A DNA stretch of 64,000 nt from Amorphophallus konjac. Taxonomy: Eukaryota > Streptophyta > Magnoliopsida > Alismatales > Araceae. The notes beneath the pieces were generated by a model. It was given only the letters and a program-made list of their open reading frames with translations, did no database searches and was not told the DNA's origin. This document shows, piece after piece, positions 24,851-35,200 of the stretch. Position 1 is the first letter of the stretch; each line of letters begins with the position of its first letter. The stretch covers positions 62,001 through 126,000 of the forward strand of contig JAHNEJ010002656.1 of NCBI GenBank assembly GCA_022559845.1, written 5' to 3'. The translations under genes were made by a program, and so were the position numbers.

Positions 24851-25349
24851 CCTCAGCTTACTTCTTGTCCAGTCCCAGTCCAGGGCCCTTAGATGTCTTC
24901 GGTCTGTCGTTCTCCTTCGCGTTTTTCGGGTCTCTATAAAGGTGTTGCCCCCCCGGGGGCCCACCTCCAGTTGTCGGGTTCCGCCACATCATGTGGGCGC
25001 GTTCCCTGTATCTCCCTTACGCCCCGGGTCAAGGGGAAATGCTGCCGAATTTTTGTGAGAAGCTAATAAACAATTAAAAGAGGCAAAAGGAGGCAACAAA
25101 CAAGCAAGATAACTGACGAAACCTTCCAACTCATCAAACCACTGCCGGCATCACGACGAGAACTGAACCGAGCTAACTAACCGCCCGGCAGCCCGAGCCT
25201 CCGACCCACAAGAAAAGAGATCGAACCGAACAAAGAGAACAAAACACGGGAGGAGCTTTGTATAAAACTACACGAAATTTAAGATAAGAAGAAAAGAAAA
25301 GCCTTAAAACAAATAATCGAAAACTGATCGAGCCTCCACCCTCACGCCC

Positions 25350-25620
25350 CATTGACCTTCAGCGGTACGCCCCTTTGGCCCTCAGCGGCACGCCCTCATT
25401 GGCCTTCAGCGGCACGCTCCCCTGGCCTTCAGCGGTACACCCCTTTCAGCCCTTCAGCGGTACACTCCCCCATTGGCCCTCAGCGGCACGCCCTCATTGG
25501 CCTTCAGCGGCACGCTCCCCTGGCCTTCAGCGGCACGCTCCCTTGCCCTTCAGCGGTACACTCCCCCTTTTGCTGCCCTTCAGCGGTACGCCCCTACCTT
25601 CCCTTCGCCGGCACACTACA
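25350..25620 (+). repeat. GGCACRCC motif cluster C
   Basis: About ten units of cagcgg(c/t)acgc or cagcgg(c/t)acac with cattggccct-like spacers. The 3' LTR copy is at 49335-49600. Confidence 0.85.
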
Positions 25621-26540
25621 GGCATGCATATTATACATCACGATAAGGGCATCAACAATAGCAAATAAATCAATAAAAATCACGCTAATTGAAGGACTCC
25701 AAATGCGCAATATTGATCATAATAAAAGAGGCGGGAGGGGTAATAAAAAAAAATAAATAAATAACAAACCAATGATAATAATAAGAATAATCATGCATAG
25801 AAGAAAAGAAATCATCCCGGACAAAGGCACGAATAAATAGTAAACATCAAATCAGAAATCCCAGAAGGTATAACCTAGAAAGCTCTAGATAAAAGACGCT
25901 AATGCCCACGCCGCAGCCCGCTCTCTCCCCGGGACCCGGGGCAAAAGGAACAACAACGTTGCCCCTTTAGGTCGAGCCCGAGTCTCGGGAATTCCCCCGA
26001 TATGGCCGGGCTTTGATATAACCTCGGGCCGACATCCTAATCGGACCGGATTTGTTTTCTCTTTCCAGATACCTTCCGAATCCTCATTGAAATTGCCATA
26101 TGCTCGGCAGACATTTGGAGGGATCTACCTCGGTTTTCTCATTATGACGATGCCACGGACTTGTGTCCGAATACAAAAGGTCTACGAGTGGCCGACACGG
26201 CCGACAGTTTATGGCCTTAATACAACTTTCAGTGTGACCCATCCCTATCTCTCTCGTATAATTAGTGTTACTCCTTTCGGCCGCGGGGCCTCTAATTTCG
26301 GCAATTAATCAAGGGTATTCCCTCGTATGAGGGATGTAAACGACGTCGTGACCTTCATGGCGCGACGGGATTCGGTCCCGACACGAACCACACAACCGTC
26401 TGACGAAGTCAGATCGAGCGCACCATGGGCTCTCCGGAGCCCGAATAAATTGTCACTCCGGTGACTGGCACGCCCACGCACTTAATAAAACCAACAGACG
26501 AACCGGGAACAACCGCTTAACGGAAAGTGCGTCCACAACT

Positions 26541-26560
26541 CTGGCACGCCCGGTGGGACC
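26541..26560 (+). promoter_or_regulatory. Primer-binding site candidate of the inner element
   Basis: Four bases after the LTR end the text reads tggcacgcccggtgggac. A near match (tggaacgtccggtgggac) occurs at the same place in the outer element (56338-56355), so the site is conserved and is probably the tRNA primer site. I could not name the tRNA with confidence. Confidence 0.55.
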
Positions 26561-26667
26561 CATCCACCCTTCATCTCTTTGCCGAAATTAGGGGCCCCAC
26601 AGCCCCCTTCTTGTAATACTAACTGCGTTATCTTCTTAAATGCAGAAAAAGTAAAGAGAGAGGCATC

Positions 26668-28827
26668 ATGGAGCCGACAATGGGTGTCATCTGCAGCCCT
26701 GAGGTTGTGGAGAATCACGTGCGAGGTGGCTACCTGGCGGTACCCCTCACTTTCGGGAGCTTCCCTCCCACCGTGGGTTTCCCCAACTTCCTGGGGGTAG
26801 CCTTCGTCCAGATCCTCGACGTGGAAACGCCCGAGGAGCCTCAAACCAACGCTCCCGCTCCGGGAGCCGTCGAAGCTGCCGCCGGCCGAGCTGTGGCCGA
26901 AGACAACAATAGCGTCCACACAACGACGCTCAGCTGCAACGTGCACCACGTGCACCAAACTACCGGCCTGTTCCACCAAGGGTCGACATCCCACCGGAGA
27001 AGGCTCCGGAGAAGCAACACCAGCGCCGGATCAGGGCGTCGCGCCTCCAACTCCGGGAAGTCCATGACGGTTGGGGCCCTCCGAGTCCGCCTAGACGGGC
27101 AGAGGTCCCAGGTGACACCGGACCGCATCATCCCAACCGTTCCAGTCCGCAACTCCTTTGAAGGACTGGCTAAGCTGAAGGAGAAGACGAGGCCCACAGC
27201 CCCGGTCGTAGCACCAAAGAGGACGCCGGGTCACAGGCCGGCTAAACTGAAGCAAGTCTGGGTGCCTAAGGAGACCCAGCCCAACGCACCCGCCCAGGCA
27301 GGGCCCAGCATCTTCCGCCCCAGGAGGGCCCGACGCCATGACAGGGTTGAGGTAGTGACCCCCACTCTCCGACCGGCACCCGTCATCCTGGTGCCGTCCG
27401 AGGATGTTCATCGCCGTCGCCGAGGGCGCCGGCACAATGCCGCCCGCCCGGCTCTCACGGCCTACTCCCCTCCTGTCGTTGTCACCGATATGCAACCACA
27501 GCTTGCTCTTCCAGACCAGGAGTGGGAAGGGATCGAGCAGGCCATGAGAAATTACCTCCGAGGCCCGGGTAGCACCCCCGCTGGCCGCCAGAGACTACTG
27601 GGGGCAATGGCCTCCGCCTCCCAGGAAGAAAGGGGGGAACCTGCACCTAGTATGGAGTCGAGGACCCGCCCGGAAGAGCCGCGCCAGTCCCCTGTATGGG
27701 AGGAAGCGCCGCCCCGACGGTCAGTTTTCGACAGGCTGACATTCCCAGGAGGACCGTCCCGGAGGGCGTCGAAAAAAAATAAGAATAAGAAATGGCAGAC
27801 ATTCACCTGCAATATGGCAGGAGTTCATGGTCGGTATGGGGCCCTACCCACCGACCCGGAAGAGTTGGCCAGAATAGCCGCCAGGCCGGGACCCCTTACC
27901 AGAATAAGAAGAGCGGCGGGCGGCGCGACACCCACAGGAGTCGAAGGGGCCCCACCTGAGGAACCCCTCACGGCCCTCACGGCCAATGTGGTCACCACCG
28001 GCGACACGAGTGGCGGACCCTCGACATCATCCGAGGACGCCCCGGCCGAAGAGACAGGGGGCATGCCTAGTCTTCCCACAGCTGACCCCACAATGCTGCT
28101 CATGATACAACGATTCCAGCAGGAAATCGAGTCACTCAAGAAGCAGCTAAGTGAGCGGGACGCACCTCCCCCGATGTCCTGGCAGACCGAGGTTATACCC
28201 GAAGTACCCAGGGACAGGGGCCAGTCTTCAGAGGCCGCCCTTCCGGTAACCCTCGATCCCCTCGGGGGCACGCCCCCGCAACAAGCACATTGCACAGGGG
28301 TGACCCCGCCACAGGCTCCGCCTTCTCAAGGGTCCCCCACGGCCCTCCGAGCGACCGTGGTAGCCACCCCGAGCGCACAGCCCGCTCATTTCTACCCGAG
28401 CCCAGTCGACCCGGCGGCAGTCAGCCGGTTGATGCTCGAGCAGATGATAGACATGAAGTTGGCCGAGAGGGGCGATGGGGATCGGACGCCTTTCGACGTC
28501 TACCGAGTACCCTACCCGGCTCATTATGCTGCCAGGAAGTTGCCGGCTGGCGTCACCAAGCCGCCGAAATTTGAAAAGTTCAATGGGCAAGGATCTCCCA
28601 GAGAACATATTGCCTATTATGTGAACGTCATGGGAGACTTGGCTGCTGATGAAGCCTACCTCCTGAAGTTCTTCGGCTCAACACTCACCGGGCTTGCCTT
28701 TGAATGGTACTCCGGCTTGCCGCCCGGGTCGGTGGCCGATTGGCCCGACATGCAGAAGAAGTTCAAAGAAAGATTCTACGTGGCCGAGAGAGAAGTTACC
28801 ATGACTGAACTCTACGCCACAAGATAG
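26668..28827 (+). pseudogene. gag: gag, N-terminal part, ended by an in-frame TAG
   Basis: 719 codons starting 130 bases after the LTR. The N-terminal ~500 residues are proline- and arginine-rich and poorly conserved, with a short predicted coiled coil (IQRFQQEIESLKKQL, from about 28106). The last ~90 residues are the start of the retrotransposon gag (capsid) domain: PPKFEKFNGQGSPREHI, then AFEWYSGLP, then FKERFYV. TAG at 28825-28827 cuts this domain in the middle. The next codons in the same frame (up to and past 28879) continue it (YIKRWRNLSM), so the TAG is a point lesion or is read through. Confidence 0.85.
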
Positions 28828-31800
28828 AAGAATGATGAGTCGGCCCTCGACTACATCAAAAGGTGGAGGAACCTTAGTATGAGGTGCAAACGCCCCCCGC
28901 ATCAGGAGGACGCAGTTCAGATTTGCAAGCAAAACTTAAAGAAGGAAATCCTAGAAAGAATGATCGGCACCGAGGTCAAGACATTGGACCGTCTGAACAA
29001 TGTGGTAGCGGAGATCGAGGCATTCTTGGCCCGATACTCCTCCACCCCGGCCATGTCAAGCCAGAGGGCCAGACAGGCGGAGAAGAAGCCGGCTCCCCCG
29101 GAGGTGCATGCACTAGACTTCCAGGCTTTCGAAAAGCAGAAGGAGAAAGCCAAGGGAGCAGCTAACCCTCCGCCGCCCAGAACCACAGAACGGCGAGAAG
29201 GCCCCTCACTAAGAGAGAAGATGAGAAACAAGTTGTATTCCTTCTCCCGGGACAAGTCCAAGCTCCTGTTTGAGTGGGCAACCAGCTACAATAAGATCAC
29301 ATTGCCAGAGCCGAAAAGGCCTGGCGACTCAAAGAAGAAAGATGACCCGCGCTTCTGTCTGTACCATCGGGTGCTCGGGCATACTATTGAAGATTGCTAC
29401 GTCTTCAAGGATGTTATTGAGTCCTTAATCAGGGACGGGGAGCTGGACATGGGGGAGCATAGAGTAGACCCCCCGCAGCCACACGAGCTGCCCAGTATAG
29501 CCTCCTCCGTCAGTATGATCTCGCTATATCAGGAGCTGCCAGAAGAATGGGCGAAGGCCTGTGCCCGTGCCACTTATGAAACCTTTATCATGGCCCCAGC
29601 TCAAGACCAAGAAGGGTGGCAGACTGCACCCGGAAAAACCAGAAAGGCGCGCGCCTCTCGACCTACCCCAGGAATTCACTCGAGGGTAGCAGCGCCCCTG
29701 CCTGCACCGCCCCCGATAAACCCTGTTTGCCACGACACGGCCCCCCGGCTGGTCATGAGGCGGCCCACTCACAACAGGAAGAGCTCTGCCCCGCTGCGGA
29801 TGCACAAGAAGACTAGCTCGGCGGTTGAAAGACTCCAGGCTATTATTGATGGGCTCGAAGATTATGAACAGCCCGAAATCCAGCCTGTGGAGCTGAAGGA
29901 GTATGTCCCCTGGACGGAGTTCGAATCACTCGAGCTGGCTCCGGGAACAGAAGCTGATGCAGACAAAGAGCCTCCCCTGTGGGGTGAACCTCCTCAAGAG
30001 CAGCCACCCGCTGCAGCAGGCAGGAAGAAGAAGAAGAGAAGACCCAGGGGCAAGAAGAAGAAGGAGGTCGTCTTCGCCTGCAATACCCTCTCGGCGCTGT
30101 TCGACACCGCTCTCTCCCTGGAAGAGAAAGAAGGAGAGCCACCCCATGAGCCGGCAGAGGTGAATCAAGCTGAGGCGTCCACCTCCCAACACGCCACCAG
30201 GTCCGGAAGGAAATGGGGGCGCCCTCCTCAGGACAACCTCAACATCATGCTCAGGGGGGAACGACCATACCAGGTTCCCGAGCCCGAAGTCCGAGGCACC
30301 GAGATCCCTCCTCCATCAGACCTCTACCCCGGAGGCACCAAGAGTCAAAGCACCCCGTCATTCGCCGAGTTCCTGTCTGCCCAAGCAGGAAGGCGGGTGC
30401 ACCCCCAGGGGTCCGCTGCGACCAGTGAAGCAAGCATTCCCCAAGCTTTACCAGCGGCAACTCCTGTCCAGCCAGAGGAAGAATTCAGCGGCACCCCAAA
30501 CCTCGCCGAATTCATGCGGGCATCGGAAGAGGCTCGACCGACCCCGCCGGCTCAACAAGCTGCAGCAGAACCCACAAAACAGGCATCCCCTGATCCGGCA
30601 CCCCAATTCCAGGATGAAGGCAGGTGCAGCAAGCCCGAAGAGATGAAACTGCTCAAGGTACGGGCGGCCGAGCGGATAGTCAGACATCTCAAGAAAATCC
30701 CGACCCGGTTCACGGTGTGGGAAATGCTGTCCTTGAATGAAGAAACACGGCAAGCCATCATCACCGCACTCCAGACGCCAGCACACCTTGAAGCCTGTTT
30801 GGCAGAAATACCACCTGAAGTAGCAGTGGCTTTCACAGAAGATGACATGCTCCTACCGACTTGCAGCCATAACAGGCCCCTCTACATGAAAGGGCAGCTG
30901 AACGGCCAGCCTATCAACAGGGTCTTGATCGACCCAGGGGCAGCAGTGAATATACTCCCGTACCGGGTATACCAGAAGCACTACTTTGACGTACACCTGG
31001 TCGAATTTAAAAATGTCAAGATTGCCGACTTTAACCAGAAATGTGAGGTTCCCATGGGGGTCGCAGAGTTCAACTTGACCTTTGACGACTTCACCTCCAA
31101 AGTCCAGTTCCACGTCATCAACTCCAGCACGTCCTACAAGGCGTTGCTCGGCCGGCCTTGGCTACACCAAAATAGGGTGGTGCCCTCCACCTTGCATCAG
31201 TGTATCAAGTACCCCTGCGAGGGAAAGGAAGTCAGAATCTTCGCCGACCTCCACCCGTTTGAGGTGTTTGAGTGTCACTTGTCAGATGCTAATCTGTACT
31301 TGGGAGAGGCGAAGCAAGCTCCTCAAGCTGCCCGAGACAAGGGAAAGAAGAAAATGGAATCGGGAGGCTGGTTTCCTCCGCCGCCCCCAGGCTATGTGGC
31401 ACCCCCACATGTACCATGTATTGCGCAAGAGGAAGGGGTATTTAGGGCAGCCCCTCTCCCCATCTACCCCACACCGGGGGCACCCTGCCTCGAAGACCTG
31501 CTAGAAGATGTCAGGGTCCCGCCAGGGATCGTCAAGCCGATAGCGGAAATTGAATGCCAAGCGGCTGAGCAATTGAGAACCTTCGAGGTGCCTAACCCCG
31601 AGGGGCCGCCCACTATCTTCTATGTGGCCGGGGAGAAGCCGGTCAGGGAAGACGACGATTGCCGGTTCCCTGACGAGTTGCATGACCCGCACGTCCCCAT
31701 TACGGGACTTCCCCACATGACTGACCGGGCAGCCAGAGTGGTCAGGAAGCAGAAGATTCCTCCCTACCAGCCCTCCAGCCGGAAGGAAATGTTTGAAAAA

Positions 31801-32271
31801 ATGTGGAATCCACCAAACCTGGATCGACGGTTGCTGAAAGTCACCAAGCACCCCGGTCTGGGCTTTTCACTAGAAAATTACTACGAGACTGATGTCATAT
31901 CGGTCTCAACATGGCCCGGCAACGATCCCGTAGAAGCTACAGATTCGCGGAAAGCCTGTCAAGACGCACATCCTGCGCCCCCAGTTCAGGAGGCACAAGA
32001 CGAGGAGATCTTCCTTTGGAAACCTCCCCGCCGCCGTTGCATAGAGAAGACCCCCTCCTTCCCCGAAGTGTCGACCTCGAAAGGGCACACCGGCGAAACA
32101 CCTTCGCCCCGGCCGGCCGGCGAAGCAAGGAGCAGCAGCATGGGCCATGCTCCGAATTCCCCTCGATACGACCCCGTCATGTACGCCTTGTACCACAGGC
32201 AGCAACGGGAGATCGAGATGCTGAAGAGGCGGCTAGCCGAGTTAACCTCGCTAGTCGCCGACCTGATCTAG
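28828..32271 (+). CDS. gag-pro: gag C-terminal part and aspartic protease
   Basis: This is the same frame as the upstream gag, with the first ATG at 28879. It completes the gag domain and then has a zinc-knuckle variant C-x2-H-x4-H-x4-C at 29356-29397 (second Cys replaced by His, as in other Tat gags). A Lys/Glu-rich linker follows (runs of KKKKRRPRGKKKK near 30025). The retropepsin-like protease lies at about 30850-31230, with active-site text LIDPGAAVNILP (Asp codon at 30931; Pro where Thr or Ser is usual) and a second conserved ALLGRPWLH loop. A long tail to 32271 ends in a heptad-like stretch (EIEMLKRRLAEL). The TAG at 32269-32271 separates it from pol; a stop between protease and RT is known in Tat/Ogre elements. 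Confidence 0.88.
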   Translation, partial: KNDESALDYIKRWRNLSMRCKRPPHQEDAVQICKQNLKKEILERMIGTEVKTLDRLNNVVAEIEAFLARYSSTPAMSSQRARQAEKKPAPPEVHALDFQAFEKQKEKAKGAANPPPPRTTERREGPSLREKMRNKLYSFSRDKSKLLFEWATSYNKITLPEPKRPGDSKKKDDPRFCLYHRVLGHTIEDCYVFKDVIESLIRDGELDMGEHRVDPPQPHELPSIASSVSMISLYQELPEEWAKACARATYETFIMAPAQDQEGWQTAPGKTRKARASRPTPGIHSRVAAPLPAPPPINPVCHDTAPRLVMRRPTHNRKSSAPLRMHKKTSSAVERLQAIIDGLEDYEQPEIQPVELKEYVPWTEFESLELAPGTEADADKEPPLWGEPPQEQPPAAAGRKKKKRRPRGKKKKEVVFACNTLSALFDTALSLEEKEGEPPHEPAEVNQAEASTSQHATRSGRKWGRPPQDNLNIMLRGERPYQVPEPEVRGTEIPPPSDLYPGGTKSQSTPSFAEFLSAQAGRRVHPQGSAATSEASIPQALPAATPVQPEEEFSGTPNLAEFMRASEEARPTPPAQQAAAEPTKQASPDPAPQFQDEGRCSKPEEMKLLKVRAAERIVRHLKKIPTRFTVWEMLSLNEETRQAIITALQTPAHLEACLAEIPPEVAVAFTEDDMLLPTCSHNRPLYMKGQLNGQPINRVLIDPGAAVNILPYRVYQKHYFDVHLVEFKNVKIADFNQKCEVPMGVAEFNLTFDDFTSKVQFHVINSSTSYKALLGRPWLHQNRVVPSTLHQCIKYPCEGKEVRIFADLHPFEVFECHLSDANLYLGEAKQAPQAARDKGKKKMESGGWFPPPPPGYVAPPHVPCIAQEEGVFRAAPLPIYPTPGAPCLEDLLEDVRVPPGIVKPIAEIECQAAEQLRTFEVPNPEGPPTIFYVAGEKPVREDDDCRFPDELHDPHVPITGLPHMTDRAARVVRKQKIPPYQPSSRKEMFEKMWNPPNLDRRLLKVTKHPGLGFSLENYYETDVISVSTWPGNDPVEATDSRKACQDAHPAPPVQEAQDEEIFLWKPPRRRCIEKTPSFPEVSTSKGHTGETPSPRPAGEARSSSMGHAPNSPRYDPVMYALYHRQQREIEMLKRRLAELTSLVADLI

Positions 32272-35200
32272 GGCTCCCTCCCCCCATGGGGTGGCCGGAT
32301 GCCTCGGCCCCGAGGCGCCAGTCCTAGCACCCCCGCTTTGTCAAGGCAGGAAATGAGAGACATGGCAAGCTCGCTGACCGAGCGGCCGACCAGGCAAGGG
32401 CTGACACTCCAAGAGAAGCTACAGAAGCCTTATTCCTTTCCGAGAGAGAAGACCCGGGGCATCTTCGACTGGGCATGCCACTACGGCAAAGTCTCCCTTC
32501 CACGGTCCAAGAGGCCGCAAGACACCCGAAGAAGCGGGGACCCGCTATTTTGCCCTTACCACCAGATGCTGGGCCACGCCATTGAAGACTGCTATGTCTT
32601 CAAAGACATTGCCCAAGACCTCATTGACAGGGACGAGCTCAGGATGGGGGATTATGTGATAGCCCCGCCACGCCCCCATGTAGCGGACAGCCCCAGAGCG
32701 GGAGCCTACACCGTGTCCATCCACTACCAGGCCCCTGAAGATGCGGCTGCCCCGGCCCCCGTCCAAGCTATCTATGATGAATACACGGAAGAGCCTGAGA
32801 TGGACCTACGCCCCTCTGAGCCAGCGGGCCTCGCACACCCGGCGGCCACGGCCCAGGAGGAGAGCGAGGTGAATGCAGCCTCCATGCCCAGTCATGATGA
32901 ACAAGAAGAGGGAGATGGCATTCTCGAACCCGAGGACAATGAAGACCAAGACTTCGTGGATTTGTCGCCAGCCCCGCCGGAAATTGAAAATGGCGGCCAG
33001 GCCACAGTCGACGAATTGGTTGAAATCAACCTCGGCACAGAAGACAATCCCAGGCCGACTTTTCTGAGTGCTCTCATGCCTCTACAGGAAAGAGAACAAT
33101 ACACAAAGTTGCTGCAAGAATTCCGGGATTGCTTTGCCTGGAACTATGAAGAAATGCCCGGACTGAGCCCCGAGGTGACTCAACACATCCTGTCTATTGA
33201 TCCTAAAATGGAACCAGTGAAGCAACCTCCCCGGCGCATGAGGCCGGAGTTAACCAGCCAGATCTGCAAAGAGGTCGACAGGCTCATAAACGTCGGCTTC
33301 GTGGCAGAAAATCAATACACCACATGGCTGGCCAATATTGTACCGGTGAAAAAGAAGAATGGACAGATCAGGATTTGCGTGGACTTCCGCGACCTGAATA
33401 GAGCCTGCCCGAAAGATGACTTCCCGGTGCCTATCACCGAAGTGATGATTGATGCGACCACCGGCCACGAGGCCCTGTCCTTTATGGATGGGTCGTCCGG
33501 CTATAACCAAATCTGGATAGCCGACCACGACCGGGTCCATACGGCTTTCCGGTCACCCAAAGGGGTATTTCACTACAAGAGGATGCCCTTCGGCCTCAAG
33601 AATGCCGGTGCCACATATCAGCGGGCGATGACCAAGATCTTCGACGAGCTGCTATACGGCAAGGTCGAGTGCTACATCGATGATCTGGTCGTCAAGACGA
33701 AGAAAAGAGACGAGCACCTGAGCGACCTCAGGGCCGTCTTCCAAAGGCTCCGGCAGTACGGGCTGAAAATGAATCCCATGAAGTGCGCCTTTGGCGTGTC
33801 CAGCGGGAAATTCCTCGGCTTTATTGTCCGGCACAGAGGGATCGAGATCGACCCCCTGAAGATAAAAGCCATCCAGGAGCTGCCTCCTCCGAAGAGTCTG
33901 GGGGAGCTGAGGTCCCTACAGGGGCGTCTAGCTTACATCCGCAGGTTCATCTCCAACCTGTCAGGGCGTTGCCAACCCTTCCACAGACTGATGATGAAGA
34001 ATGCACCCTTCAGCTGGGGTCACGAATGCCAGCACGCGTTCGACCAGCTAAAGGAGTACCTGAAAACCCCACCCGTCCTGGGGGCACCTGTCAAAGGTAG
34101 ACCGCTTATTCTCTACATAGCGGCCACCGAGTACTCACTGGGGGCAATGCTCGCCCAGAACAATGATGAGGGAAAAGAACAAGCTCTTTACTATCTCAGT
34201 CGAAGGTTGGTGGGCGCAGAGGCTAAGTACACCCCGATTGAGAAAATCTGCCTTGCCTTGGTCTTCGCGGTCAAGAAGATGAGGCACTATATGTTGTCCC
34301 ATGAAGTCAGCCTGATATCCAGGGCCGACCCCATCAAGCACATTCTCCTCCAGCCAGTCCCGAAGGGGCGCCTTGGCAAGTGGGCCGTGCTGCTCATGGA
34401 ATTTGACATCACTTACGTGCCACAAAAGGCCGTTAAGGGGCAAGCCGTCGCGGACTTCTTCGCAGCACACCCTGTGCCCGAAGACTCTCCGTTGGCCACT
34501 GAGCTACCCGAAGACGAAACACTGGAGGTGGATCAAGTGCAACAAGCCGTCTGGCAGTTATACTTCGACGGGGCCTCGAGAACAGAAGTGACCCCGTCTG
34601 GGCATGGCAAGGTGCGTGCCGGAGCTGGCATCGTCCTCGTCTTAAAATCGCCAGATGGAGAAGTGATGCACACCTCCTGCTGCATTAGCAAACCCTGCAC
34701 CAATAATGAAGCAGAATATGAAGCTCTAATCATCGGTCTCCAGGTCGCCCTTCAAATGGAGATCAAAATGCTCCAGGTGTTCGGCGACTCGCTGTTGGTC
34801 GTCAAGCAAGTCCAGGGGCAATTTGATGTCCGAAAACCTGAGCTGCTCCCGTATCACACTAAAGCAAAAGGGCTCATGGAGCGGTTCTACCTCCTCGAGA
34901 TAGGCCATGTCGCCAGAGGGGAGAACGCACAAGCCGACGCATTGGCAAAATTGGCAAGCTCACTGGCAGTGCCTCCAGATGGATCTCTCCATATCCAAGT
35001 AATAAACCAACGCCAGGTACCCAGCATGATGGCAGAGGAGTCAGAAGAAGAAGACCTAGAGGTCACTACAGTGGAAGCCGTCATCCTGCCCGACTGGAGA
35101 GCCCCCTTGGTGCAGTGGTTCAAACACCAGCGATTGCCTGACCGAAGAGAAGAAAAGATCAAGCTAGTCAGAACCAAGGATTCTTACGAGCTCCGAAGCG

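Larger units (their letters stand above)
23141..26537 (+). repeat. Inner element 5' LTR (3.4 kb)
   Basis: It starts TGTGGACACCGAAAATTA and ends GTGCGTCCACA. It holds a TATA box, three clusters of GGCACRCC-type units (23316-23640, 24558-24850, 25350-25620), a module shared with the outer LTR (24935-25060) and an AT-rich stretch. The U5 end carries gtgactggcacgcccacgca. Open frames with SGTP or SAAHP repeats are translations of the motif clusters. Confidence 0.95.

Noticed and set aside
23045..25756. Frames with repeated SGTP, SAAHP or QRHTP words (also 47131-49731)
   Set aside because: Three-frame translations of the GGCACRCC arrays; the periodicity is in the DNA and not restricted to one frame.
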